The notes beneath the pieces are model-generated. The model was not told where the DNA came from. It ran no database searches and saw only the letters and a list, made by a program, of their open reading frames with translations. A stretch of DNA of 64,000 nucleotides from Anaerolineales bacterium UBA6055. Lineage in GTDB: Bacteria; Chloroflexota; Anaerolineae; Aggregatilineales; Phototrophicaceae. The stretch covers positions 38,327-102,326 of the forward strand of contig DIYL01000055.1 of assembly GCA_002428985.1 (NCBI GenBank), given 5' to 3'. A program made the position numbers and the translations under genes. Of the stretch, positions 25,515 to 34,861 are shown piece after piece (position 1 is the stretch's first letter; every line of letters begins with the position of its first letter).

Positions 25515-27059
25515 ATGGCATCTGTGTTAGAGATGCGGGGGATACGCAAATATTTTGCTAGTTCTGATGTTCTCGCGTCGAATAATGTCGATTTTTCTGT
25601 TAACGCAGGGGAAGTCCACGCGCTGGTTGGCGAAAACGGTGCAGGTAAAACCACGTTAATGAATATCCTGTATGGGTTGATTCCACCAGATGCAGGCGAA
25701 ATTTTGGTGGAAGGGGAACCTGTCAAGATTGGGCACCCTGACGATGCGATTGCCAATCGAATTGGTATGGTACATCAACATTTTAAACTCGTGCCGTCAT
25801 TTACCATCGCCGAGAATATTATGTTGGGCATTGAACCATCTCAGATGGGTTTTATTGACCGTGAAGCCGAAGCAGAGTCGGTCAAAAAATTATCTGAAGA
25901 TTTTGGTCTGCCTGTTGACCCTAACCTACGTGTTGGGGATTTGTCTGTTGGGATGCAACAACGTGTCGAAATTCTGAAGTCCTTACAGCGCGATGCAAAA
26001 ATTCTTATTTTAGATGAACCAACCGCTGTCTTAACCCCACAAGAAGTCCATGAACTATATGCAATTGTACGACGATTGGCGGACGAGGGACGCTCGATTA
26101 TTTTAATTACGCACAAGCTGAATGAAGTTAAGGAAGTTGCTGATCGCCTCACGGTGATGCAACGTGGCGAAGTTGTTGGCGTGGACGATGTCGCCAATGT
26201 GACCATCGAGCAAATTGCGAATATGATGGTCGGGCGCGAAGTTATCTTAACCGTACCACGAAGCGAAGCGAAACCCGGTGATGCCGTTTTAAAAGTTGAC
26301 CATCTGTTAGTTGCGGATAGTGCCGGATTACCTGCTGTGGTTGGCGCTAGTTTTGAAGTACATGCAGGCGAAATTTTTGGTATTGCCGGTGTCAGTGGTA
26401 ACGGTCAACCAGAACTGATTGAAGCGATTTCTGGTATGCGTGATGTTGATCAAGGGCGCATTAGTTTGTTTGGTAAAGATATTACAAAGATGACTGTGCG
26501 CGATCGCCGTGATTCTGGTATGGCGCATATTCCTGAAGACCGTATGGAAACAGGTTTAAACCTGACAACGAATATTGATGAGAATGTCATTGTAACGCTC
26601 TATAGTGGTGTGGATTATGGTGAACGTCAGTTAATGCGCTTTGGTAAAGTGCGGCAATTAGCACAAACCCTAATTGAACGGTTTAGTATCGCATCCGCGA
26701 AAGTCGGCGAAAAAATAAATACATTATCCGGTGGTAACTTACAGAAAATTGTTGTCGGGCGCGAATTAGAAGGCAAGCCCAAACTGATTATCGCTAACCA
26801 GCCGACTCGGGGTGTCGATGTGGGGAGTATCGAATTTATCCATAAGACATTGGTAGCGGCACGCGATGATAACACAGCGATTTTACTCGTATCTGTCGAA
26901 TTGGATGAAATTATTGCCCTGAGCGATCGAGTAGCTGTGATGTTTGAAGGGCGCATTATGGGTATATTGGAGGGGGATTCAATCAGCAAAGAAACCCTCG
27001 GGTTATTGATGGCAGGTGGCACACTGGACGCTAGCGAGAATGAGAGTGTGACAGCATGA
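25515..27059 (+). CDS. ABC importer ATP-binding protein (two NBDs), nucleoside/sugar type
   Basis: 514 residues with two nucleotide-binding domains, as in YufO/RbsA. NBD1: Walker A GENGAGKTT (about 37-45), signature LSVGMQQRVE, Walker B LILDEPTAVL. NBD2: degraded Walker A GVSGNGQPE, signature LSGGNLQK, and IIANQPTRGVD in place of Walker B, normal for this family where site 2 is degenerate. It powers the importer with the two permeases that follow. AGGAG precedes the ATG. Its 3' end overlaps the next gene by 4 nt. Confidence 0.93.
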   Translation: MASVLEMRGIRKYFASSDVLASNNVDFSVNAGEVHALVGENGAGKTTLMNILYGLIPPDAGEILVEGEPVKIGHPDDAIANRIGMVHQHFKLVPSFTIAENIMLGIEPSQMGFIDREAEAESVKKLSEDFGLPVDPNLRVGDLSVGMQQRVEILKSLQRDAKILILDEPTAVLTPQEVHELYAIVRRLADEGRSIILITHKLNEVKEVADRLTVMQRGEVVGVDDVANVTIEQIANMMVGREVILTVPRSEAKPGDAVLKVDHLLVADSAGLPAVVGASFEVHAGEIFGIAGVSGNGQPELIEAISGMRDVDQGRISLFGKDITKMTVRDRRDSGMAHIPEDRMETGLNLTTNIDENVIVTLYSGVDYGERQLMRFGKVRQLAQTLIERFSIASAKVGEKINTLSGGNLQKIVVGRELEGKPKLIIANQPTRGVDVGSIEFIHKTLVAARDDNTAILLVSVELDEIIALSDRVAVMFEGRIMGILEGDSISKETLGLLMAGGTLDASENESVTA

Positions 27060-28324
27060 AACGCTTACGATCTTATTTAGAGACATTAGCTATCCCGATA
27101 TTAGCGACGATTCTCGGGTTAGCGGTAAGTAGTATTTTTATTTTGTCCGCAGGCGTCAGCCCAACAGAAACGTTTTCTAGATTATTCTGTGAGGGGTTTG
27201 GATCGCGTGGGTGCGAGACAATTGATGATTTGTTATTTGTTGAAATTGAAGATGAAGATACAGGCGAAATTGTAACGCATTTTGCCCCATTTTATGGTGA
27301 GCGTGGACATTCGATTGCGCTGGCACTTGAACGTGCGACCCCGCTTATTCTGACAGCATTATCCGCAACCGTCGCATTTAAAGCCGGGATGTTCAGTATT
27401 GGTATGGACGGACAGCTTGTACTCGGTGCGGTAGTCGCAACCGTCATCGGATATGGCTTGCCAGACCAGATTTACATGATCGCTGGCATCGAAGACCCTG
27501 ATCTTGTGGTGGGGCTACCGCGCGTGTTGATGCAGATTACTGTCCCTGCATTGGCGATGGGGGCGGCGATGATTGTCGGCGCGTTTTATTCATGGATTGC
27601 AGGCTATCTAAAAGTCAAACTGAATGTGAATGAGTTGATTAGCACGATTGTTTTAAATGCGATCGCTGTGCAGTTGGTCGGTTATCTGATTAACTTCCCA
27701 CTTCGTGCAGATTTGAACAATGTCGCACGCACCCACAGAATTGACGATACCGCGTGGTTGATTCCATTCTCGCGTGGATTGTTTGATAATGTGGAATGGT
27801 TTAGTGGGTCACGCTTAGGGATTGGCTTTGTCATTGCAACGATTGCTGGTATTTTGATTTGGATGTTTTTGTGGCGCACAAAAGCTGGCTATGAACAACG
27901 CATGGCACAAGGTGCGCCGAAGTTCGCCAAATTTGGTGGGATACCAGCTGACCGTGCCATTATTCGCGCGATGCTTATCAGTGGCGCACTTAGCGGATTA
28001 GCAGGTGCGATACAAATCCTCGGTGTCGAACGACGGATTGTCGATGGTTTTGCGGGCAGTGCAACCGGATTTGATGGGGTGCTGATCGCGATTCTCGCAC
28101 AAGAGTCGATTATGGGTATCTTTATCGTGGCGACCTTGTTTGCAGGTTTACAACTTGGGGCCATTAATCTACAGTTTGGCAACATCCCGCGCCAATTAGG
28201 TAGTATGATTATCGCGTTGATTATCTTGTTTACATCGATGGAAGATTACTTCCGCGATATTTTTACACGCCTCCGTCTACGACTCGATCCATCTGCTAGC
28301 AAATCAAAAAGAAAGAACGAGTAA
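27056..28324 (+). CDS. ABC importer permease 1 (YufP/BPD_transp_2 family)
   Basis: 422 residues with about 8-10 membrane helices. The family-typical core is FKAGMFSIGMDGQLVLGAV (about 122-140) and NELISTIVLNAIAVQLVGYL. The cytoplasmic coupling loop contains FGGIPADRAIIRAML and ALSGLAGA. An extra acidic Cys-containing segment (about residues 42-82) sits between the first two helices, outside the usual family core. ATGA overlap with the ATPase gene and TAATG overlap with the second permease show tight coupling. Inner membrane. Confidence 0.92.
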   Translation: MKRLRSYLETLAIPILATILGLAVSSIFILSAGVSPTETFSRLFCEGFGSRGCETIDDLLFVEIEDEDTGEIVTHFAPFYGERGHSIALALERATPLILTALSATVAFKAGMFSIGMDGQLVLGAVVATVIGYGLPDQIYMIAGIEDPDLVVGLPRVLMQITVPALAMGAAMIVGAFYSWIAGYLKVKLNVNELISTIVLNAIAVQLVGYLINFPLRADLNNVARTHRIDDTAWLIPFSRGLFDNVEWFSGSRLGIGFVIATIAGILIWMFLWRTKAGYEQRMAQGAPKFAKFGGIPADRAIIRAMLISGALSGLAGAIQILGVERRIVDGFAGSATGFDGVLIAILAQESIMGIFIVATLFAGLQLGAINLQFGNIPRQLGSMIIALIILFTSMEDYFRDIFTRLRLRLDPSASKSKRKNE

Positions 28325-29415
28325 TGCTAGAATTCATTTCGAACTATCAAAAGACCATACAACGGGTGCTTTATCTACTGGGTATCATCATTGTAGTTCT
28401 GTTCTTTATTGTATTACCCGAGAACGTGATCAAAAGTAGTATTCGACTATCAACACCATTTCTATTGGGGTCATTGGCAGCATTGATTGCTAGTCGCGCA
28501 GGTGTCTTGAATCTAGCGATTGAGGGTAAAATGCTGTTGGGTGCGTTTATAGGGGTTGCTGTTCTATATCGCCCCGGCATGGAATCGATTGATCCAATCA
28601 TTGGTGTGGTCGCGGCAACACTATCCGGTGGTGTACTCGGTATGATCTTCGCCGTGTTGTATCTACAGATACGCATTAATCTGATTATTCTGGCATTAGC
28701 ACTCAATCTATTTGTCGCTAATGCGACCGTCTTTTTTATGCGTGTTTGGTACGATTCTTTCGGGACATTAGCAGACCCTAGTATACAAGGTTTGCCAACA
28801 ATTGATTTACCGCTGATTCAAGATATTCCGTTTATTGGCGCGGTCTTTAGTGGCTACAATGCGATTGTCTATATCAGCTGGGTCATGGTGATTGTTATCT
28901 GGCTGATTTTGACACGCACAAAATTCGGTCGGCATATTCGTGCAGTTGGTGAAAATCAAGAAGCCGCCGAGACAGTTGGTATTAATGTCACTCGCGTCCA
29001 GATTTTTGCACTGACCCTCAGTGGCATGCTGGCAGGTATTGCAGGTGCATTTTTGTCACTCGGTGTATTGAGTCAGTTCCTCGAAAATATGACTGCTGGG
29101 CGCGGGTGGATAGCACTCACTGTAGCAATTTTTGCGCTCGATCGTCCATTACCAGCATTCATCACATCGTTATTCTTTGGTGCGGCAGAAGCTGTCTCGC
29201 TCTATCTGTCACGTCAGCCAGAAATCACGATTCCACCCGATTTTATGCTGATGTTGCCACAGATCGCGACGTTAGTTGCATTGGTACTGGTTGCCTTGCG
29301 TATTCGCGGGTCAGAGGTGCTGAAACGTCGATTATTCGTTAAGCAATTTAGCCAAGAGTTTGATGATTTTAGAGAGATGATGTCACCGAAATCAAAATCA
29401 AAAAGGGAGACATAA
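28324..29415 (+). CDS. ABC importer permease 2 (YufQ/BPD_transp_2 family)
   Basis: 363 residues and about 9-10 membrane helices. The core AGVLNLAIEGKMLLGAFIGV is the paralogue of the motif in permease 1, and the coupling loop is VGENQEAAETVGINVTRVQIFALTLSG. The C-terminus is basic and cytoplasmic. It forms the heterodimeric channel with permease 1. The start codon overlaps the preceding stop, and the RarA-like small gene begins 2 nt after its own stop. Confidence 0.92.
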   Translation: MLEFISNYQKTIQRVLYLLGIIIVVLFFIVLPENVIKSSIRLSTPFLLGSLAALIASRAGVLNLAIEGKMLLGAFIGVAVLYRPGMESIDPIIGVVAATLSGGVLGMIFAVLYLQIRINLIILALALNLFVANATVFFMRVWYDSFGTLADPSIQGLPTIDLPLIQDIPFIGAVFSGYNAIVYISWVMVIVIWLILTRTKFGRHIRAVGENQEAAETVGINVTRVQIFALTLSGMLAGIAGAFLSLGVLSQFLENMTAGRGWIALTVAIFALDRPLPAFITSLFFGAAEAVSLYLSRQPEITIPPDFMLMLPQIATLVALVLVALRIRGSEVLKRRLFVKQFSQEFDDFREMMSPKSKSKRET

Positions 29416-29416
29416 C

Positions 29417-29980
29417 ATGGTACAACACCATACACAAGACCCATGGACACGCGTACGGACGTTACATGATTTTCAAGCGGATGAAGTTATTTCGGCATTA
29501 CAGAAGGAAATCCGGCGCGGAAATACAGAAAATGCTGCATTACTTGCCTGTGAGATGTTATTGACGAGTGCGGAGATGGAAGAGTTTCTGTGGTTTCGGT
29601 TACAGGTGATCTCGGTTGAAGATGTCGGCTATGGCAATATTCAAGCACCCATACTCATTAACACACTGTTCCAAATGCATGAACGTATTCCGCGTCCACA
29701 TCATGATCGGTTTATGTATGCGATTCATGCCGTGCGGGTGTTGGCACAAAGCGAAAAAGAACGTGGTAGCGATGAACTCAAAAATTGGGCAATGGGTGCA
29801 CTAGAATCGGGCACAATGCCGACAATTCCTGATTATGCACTCGATATGCACACGCAACGTGGACAACAAATGGGACGCGATCTGATGCACTTCTTGACAG
29901 AAGCATCAAAAGTTCTACCGGAAATGCCAAACCGCGATACGACATATTTGCAACGCTTGATTGACGACGCGAGCGAGTAA
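29417..29980 (+). CDS. Free-standing RarA/MgsA C-terminal-domain-like protein
   Basis: 187 residues. The line VISALQKEIRRGNTENAALL, then FRLQVISVEDVGYGNIQAPI (about 56-75), then HAVRVLAQSEKERGSDELKNW resembles the C-terminal tetramerisation region of RarA/MgsA, where the equivalent text is ALQKSIRGSDxDAAL with ARRLxxxASEDVGLADP. No AAA+ ATPase part is present, so it is a domain-only protein of unknown role. GGGAGA precedes the ATG, and it is packed 2 nt behind the nucleoside permease and 2 nt before the P450 gene, so it is in the same transcript. Confidence 0.65.
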   Translation: MVQHHTQDPWTRVRTLHDFQADEVISALQKEIRRGNTENAALLACEMLLTSAEMEEFLWFRLQVISVEDVGYGNIQAPILINTLFQMHERIPRPHHDRFMYAIHAVRVLAQSEKERGSDELKNWAMGALESGTMPTIPDYALDMHTQRGQQMGRDLMHFLTEASKVLPEMPNRDTTYLQRLIDDASE

Positions 29981-29982
29981 TC

Positions 29983-31200
29983 ATGCCTAAGACATTGTCT
30001 TTTGATACGAACGATCCTGAATTTTTGCAGAATCCGTATCCGACCTATCAACAATTTTTCGCTGATTCACCAACATTCTATGATGAGATCACGAAAATGT
30101 GGTTCTTTGGTAGTCATCACGATGTTGATACTATCTTGCGTGATCGGCGATTTGGACGGTCGATTTTGCATGTGATGGGACGCGAAGAGTTGGGTTTACC
30201 GGAACCGAACCCTGAATATGCGCCGTTCAACAAAATCGGTGAGCATTCAATGTTCGATAAAGAACCACCTGAACATACGCGCTTACGGAGTCTCGTGCAT
30301 AAAGCATTTACGCCACGTCGCATCCGAGATATGCAGGTGCATATTCAACGAATCTGTGACGATTTGCTAGATGTGGCACAAGCCAAAGGTACAATTGATT
30401 TACTCGATGATTTTGCGATTCCGTTGCCAGTTACTGTGATTGCGCAGTTACTGGGTGTACCGCACGAAGACCGACACAAATTGCGACCGTGGTCGAATGC
30501 GATTGTCAAACTGTATGAATTATCACATACACCGGAACAAGCTCAAGCTGCGATCGATGCGTCTCAAGCCTTTAATGACTATCTTATTTCACTAGCAGAA
30601 AAACGGCGCGATGACCCACAAGATGATTTGATCACAGCGCTGGTGATGGTCGAAGAAGCTGGCGACAAACTCACACTCGATGAATTGGTTTCGACTTGCG
30701 TGTTGCTCTTAAATGCGGGGCATGAAGCAACTGTGAATGTGGTTGGCAATGGCTTTAACGCACTCTTCAAACATCCTGACCAACTTACAAAACTTAAAAA
30801 TAGCACTGAGTTAATCCCTACAGCGATTGAAGAATTAATGCGCTACGATTCTCCATTGCAGTTGTTTCGGCGGTGGGTGTTGGAAGACCTAACTTATGCG
30901 GGCATTGATTTAAAACAGGGGACAGAGGTCGCGCTGTTATTTGGCTGTGCTAATCATGATCCGACAGTGTTTGATGATCCGATGGCATTGCAATTAGATC
31001 GCACACCGAACCCACACATTTCATTTGGTGGTGGGGTACATTTTTGTTTAGGTGCACCACTTGCGCGTATGGAACTCCAGATTGTATTTGAGACATTGTT
31101 GCGTCGCTTCCCAGATATGACACTTATCGAACAACCAGAATTTCATCCATCATACGTGATTCGTGGTTTGAAAGCGTTGCCGATTCAATTGACGACTTAA
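29983..31200 (+). CDS. Cytochrome P450
   Basis: 405 residues, the bacterial class I size. The heme-binding motif FGGGVHFCLG carries the thiolate ligand Cys355; the I-helix oxygen-activation motif is AGHEAT, the K-helix ExxR is EELMR, and LFRRWVLEDL follows. It resembles the CYP107-like soluble group that hydroxylates or demethylates small molecules using ferredoxin partners; no ferredoxin or reductase gene is adjacent. It starts 2 nt after the RarA-like gene and is followed at 11 nt by a sulfatase with a good AAGGA site. Confidence 0.93.
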   Translation: MPKTLSFDTNDPEFLQNPYPTYQQFFADSPTFYDEITKMWFFGSHHDVDTILRDRRFGRSILHVMGREELGLPEPNPEYAPFNKIGEHSMFDKEPPEHTRLRSLVHKAFTPRRIRDMQVHIQRICDDLLDVAQAKGTIDLLDDFAIPLPVTVIAQLLGVPHEDRHKLRPWSNAIVKLYELSHTPEQAQAAIDASQAFNDYLISLAEKRRDDPQDDLITALVMVEEAGDKLTLDELVSTCVLLLNAGHEATVNVVGNGFNALFKHPDQLTKLKNSTELIPTAIEELMRYDSPLQLFRRWVLEDLTYAGIDLKQGTEVALLFGCANHDPTVFDDPMALQLDRTPNPHISFGGGVHFCLGAPLARMELQIVFETLLRRFPDMTLIEQPEFHPSYVIRGLKALPIQLTT

Positions 31201-31211
31201 AAGGATAGCTC

Positions 31212-32669
31212 ATGCCACAACCGAATATTCTTATTTTCATGACCGATCATCAACGCGCTGATACTGCCTTGCCTCAACACCCTGCTATTACACCGCGCCT
31301 AACACAACTCGTTAACGAGGGCATTAGTTTTAATAATACCTACTGCCCGACACCACACTGTTGCCCATCACGAGCTACATTTTTCACAGGGTTGTATCCG
31401 TCGATGCACGGTGTTTGGAATAATATCACTAATCAGCAAGCACTCAGTCGCGGATTGAATGATGGGGTGCGTCTGTGGAGTGAAGACCTCGCCGAGGCTG
31501 GCTATGATATGCATTATGCTGGGAAATGGCATGTGAGTGTAACCGAATCACCGAAAGATCGCGGTTGGACAGAACACGGTGTGACCTCGGCAGCAGGTAC
31601 AATGCATGGTTGGACATGGGAACAATATCGCGAGCTTGCACAACAACCCGAACAAACCGAACGCAAAGAGGGTGAAATATTACGTCCGGGGTACCCGCCT
31701 TTAAGATTGTATCAGTCTACAGGTGAGGAGGGGTACGATCATGATGAAGGGGTTATTCAGTCTGCTTTAGAAGCATTGGACGACATCGAAAATACAACAG
31801 ACCCGTGGTGCCTATACGTTGGCTTACTCGGCCCGCATGACCCATATGATGTGCCGCAACGCTATCTCGATATGTACGACATTGATAAGATCCCATTGCC
31901 TGTTAATTTTGCAGATAATCTGGAAGATAAACCACGCATTTACAAACGGATGCGTGATACAAGGTTCGGACAGTTCAGTGATGATGAAATGCGCCAAGCA
32001 ATCCGACATTTCTGGGCGTTTTGTAGTTATATTGATGATCTGTTTGGGCAAGTGCTGGATCGTATTGACGAGATGGGGCAGACTGATAATACATTGATTA
32101 TCTTCTGTTCGGATCATGGCGATTATTGTGGTGAACATGGATTATTTGCGAAAGGGATACCGTGCTTTAATGGCGCGTATCATGTGCCGCTGGTGATGCG
32201 CCATCCTGATTTAGTTCAAGGACAACGCCGGAGTGTGGATGAATTTGTCTCATTAGCTGATCTTGCGCCGACGATGTTAGATGTGGCAGGGTTGTCGTCA
32301 GATCGCCATTTTGCAGGGGCGAGTTTGCTACCCTTTATGCAAGGCGAAACGCCCGATAAATGGCGTGATGCGATGTTTACGCAATGCAATGGCGTTGAAA
32401 TTTATTACACTCAGCGATCTGTCAAAACCAAAGACTATAAATATGTCTTCAACGGGTTCGATATGGATGAGTTATATGATCTCAAATCTGACCCACATGA
32501 GATGCGTAATGTTGCTGAGAATCCACAGTATCAAGAGATAAAACGCGACTTGTGCCGCAAGATGTGGCAATTTGCATATGAGCAAAACGACGAATATGTG
32601 TTAAACCCATATATGACCGTTGCCCTTGCACCATATGGCCCTGCAGAAGCCTTTCGAGACGATGACTAA
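31212..32669 (+). CDS. Sulfatase (type I, formylglycine-dependent)
   Basis: 485 residues. Metal motif LIFMTDHQRADT at the N-terminus, signature C-C-P-S-R at 50-54 followed by ATFFTGLYPSMHG, second metal motif FCSDHGDYCGEHG, and C-terminal LYDLKSDPHE. Cys50 is the expected formylglycine site. No signal peptide, so cytoplasmic. It is clearly different in sequence from the sulfatase at 11263-12996. AAGGA precedes the ATG. The hydantoinase genes follow after 95 nt. Confidence 0.9.
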   Translation: MPQPNILIFMTDHQRADTALPQHPAITPRLTQLVNEGISFNNTYCPTPHCCPSRATFFTGLYPSMHGVWNNITNQQALSRGLNDGVRLWSEDLAEAGYDMHYAGKWHVSVTESPKDRGWTEHGVTSAAGTMHGWTWEQYRELAQQPEQTERKEGEILRPGYPPLRLYQSTGEEGYDHDEGVIQSALEALDDIENTTDPWCLYVGLLGPHDPYDVPQRYLDMYDIDKIPLPVNFADNLEDKPRIYKRMRDTRFGQFSDDEMRQAIRHFWAFCSYIDDLFGQVLDRIDEMGQTDNTLIIFCSDHGDYCGEHGLFAKGIPCFNGAYHVPLVMRHPDLVQGQRRSVDEFVSLADLAPTMLDVAGLSSDRHFAGASLLPFMQGETPDKWRDAMFTQCNGVEIYYTQRSVKTKDYKYVFNGFDMDELYDLKSDPHEMRNVAENPQYQEIKRDLCRKMWQFAYEQNDEYVLNPYMTVALAPYGPAEAFRDDD

Positions 32670-32764
32670 TATTGTCTATGCATATGAGGATTTTCAATGC
32701 TAAGGCGGTATACTTAAATTTCAACTTGGACACACATTTACTCGTACGAAAGTGATTAAGCGAA

Positions 32765-34861
32765 ATGACATCGAGTGATATTTATCTTACTGTGGACATC
32801 GGTGGTACGTTCACTGATATTGTCGTGCTAAATACTGCTACCCAACAGATTATTGTTGAAAAAGTGCTGACGACATATCCCGACCCATCAGTAGCGGTAT
32901 TAGATGGCATCCGCGCGTTGATTAGCCGAACAGGCATTGATGTGAATGCGATTGCCTATGTTGTACACGGGACGACATTAATCACCAATACCTTGATTGA
33001 ACGCAAAGGTGCACCTACAGCATTGCTTACAACAGCGGGTTTCCGCGATGCTATCGAAATTGGCACCGAGGGGCGTTATGATATGTATGATCTGGCGTTG
33101 GTTAAACCGACTCCGCTTGTTGAGCGCCGTCTACGGTTCGATGTACCCGAGCGTATAACTGCTGACGGGGCCGTGTGGCAAGCACTGGATACTGATGCAT
33201 TACGAGCGATATGTGAAAAACTCAAAACTGAACAAGTCGATGCAATTGCGATTTGTTTCTTGCACGCTTTCACCAACCCTGACCATGAAATACAAGCCTT
33301 TGAGATTGTGCGTGAGCTGTTACCAGATGTCGCAATTTCTGTATCACATCAAGTTGCGCCGGGTATGCGTGAATATCCACGTACATCTACGACTGTCGCG
33401 AATGCCTATGTGCAACCGATTACTGCACAATATATGGCGCGGGTGGAGGATGGTTTAAGGTCTTCGGGGGTCAATGCGCCTTTGAATATTATGCTTTCTA
33501 GCGGTGGCACAACCACAGTCGAGACGGCAAGTGCTTTCCCGATTCGACTTGTTGAGAGTGGGCCATCCGGTGGCGCATTAGCAGGTGTTTATTGGGGTGC
33601 ACAAGTTGGACATCCAGATGTTTTGGCATTTGATATGGGCGGGACAACAGCAAAAGCAGTTCTGACCAAAAATGGCGAGCTGACGATTACTAATCAATCT
33701 GAGGTGGCACATGTGCATCGCTTTAAACGCGGTAGCGGTCTGCCATTGATGGTACCGATGATTGAACTGATTGAAATCGGTGCAGGTGGTGGGAGTATTG
33801 CTCATTTGAATAGTCTCGGATTGCCAACTGTTGGACCAGAAAGTGCAGGTTCTACACCCGGACCATCAGCATACGGACGTGGTGGAACACAACCGACTGT
33901 GACCGACGCCGATTTATTGATTGGCTATCTGAATCCTGATTACTTTGCAGATGGCACAATTAAACTTGATGTCGATGCAGCAAAAATAGCATTTCAGGAA
34001 TTAGCGGATTCCCTCGATTTATCTGTGGATCGTTTGGCGTGGGGTGTGCATCAACTGGTGAATGAAAATATGGCCGCCGCTGCTAGAGTACATGGTGCCG
34101 AACGTGGCTTAGAAATTCGTCGTTATAGCATGGTGGCGACAGGTGGTGCAGGTCCGGTGCATGCTTGCGGGGTTGCAGAAAAACTAGGTCTAAAACATGT
34201 CATTGTACCGCCGCTAGCTGGTGTCGGGTCGGCCTTCGGGTTTATGACTGCGCCTATTTCATTCGACTTCACTCGCAGTTATGTCTCCCAATTAGATGCA
34301 CTAGACTTGGACGAGCTTAATCAAATCCTTGATGATTTAGAATATGAAGGACGATCAATTGTCGAGTCAGCAGGTATTTCGGCAGATGTAATTGATGTCC
34401 AGCTAAGTATTGATATGCGCTATGTGGGGCAGGGGTATGAGGTTCGGGTTCCATTCCCGAAACAAATCCTCTCAACGTCACATATCGCACAAATTCAGGA
34501 AGCATTCGAGGCAGAATACAAACAATTCTATGGACAGTTAGCCAATGGGGTGCCGATAGAAGCAGTCAATTGGCGGGTGGTGATTTCTAGTCCGAAGCCT
34601 GAAATCGGCACATTGGCATTAGATACCGAAGAGGACTTATCTGATGAGTCGTATACATCTCGTCCTGTCATCTTTGATGCGAATAGCGAACCTTACAACA
34701 CACCTGTATTCCGGCGTAATGCGTTACGGGTTGATTGGCAGACTGATGGACCACTGATTATTGAGGAGGCAGCATCAACAACCGTTGTCTTGCCGGATTG
34801 GTTGGTACAGGTCGATGCAAGTGGCTGTTTGATTCTCACACGGAAGGACAACAAATCATGA
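32765..34861 (+). CDS. hyuA: Hydantoinase/oxoprolinase A subunit
   Basis: 698 residues. The N-terminal phosphate-binding motif VDIGGTFTDIVV (9-20) and the second FDMGGTTAKAVL are the ASKHA-type ATP sites of the HyuA/oxoprolinase A family. It contains GHGTTLITNT-like VHGTTLITNT, ERGLEIRRYSMVATGGAGPVHACG and a C-terminal strand region. With HyuB it hydrolyses cyclic amides (N-methylhydantoin, 5-oxoproline, or acetone-like carboxylations in relatives) at the cost of ATP. Its stop overlaps the hyuB start by 4 nt. The ribosome site is weak. Confidence 0.9.
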   Translation: MTSSDIYLTVDIGGTFTDIVVLNTATQQIIVEKVLTTYPDPSVAVLDGIRALISRTGIDVNAIAYVVHGTTLITNTLIERKGAPTALLTTAGFRDAIEIGTEGRYDMYDLALVKPTPLVERRLRFDVPERITADGAVWQALDTDALRAICEKLKTEQVDAIAICFLHAFTNPDHEIQAFEIVRELLPDVAISVSHQVAPGMREYPRTSTTVANAYVQPITAQYMARVEDGLRSSGVNAPLNIMLSSGGTTTVETASAFPIRLVESGPSGGALAGVYWGAQVGHPDVLAFDMGGTTAKAVLTKNGELTITNQSEVAHVHRFKRGSGLPLMVPMIELIEIGAGGGSIAHLNSLGLPTVGPESAGSTPGPSAYGRGGTQPTVTDADLLIGYLNPDYFADGTIKLDVDAAKIAFQELADSLDLSVDRLAWGVHQLVNENMAAAARVHGAERGLEIRRYSMVATGGAGPVHACGVAEKLGLKHVIVPPLAGVGSAFGFMTAPISFDFTRSYVSQLDALDLDELNQILDDLEYEGRSIVESAGISADVIDVQLSIDMRYVGQGYEVRVPFPKQILSTSHIAQIQEAFEAEYKQFYGQLANGVPIEAVNWRVVISSPKPEIGTLALDTEEDLSDESYTSRPVIFDANSEPYNTPVFRRNALRVDWQTDGPLIIEEAASTTVVLPDWLVQVDASGCLILTRKDNKS

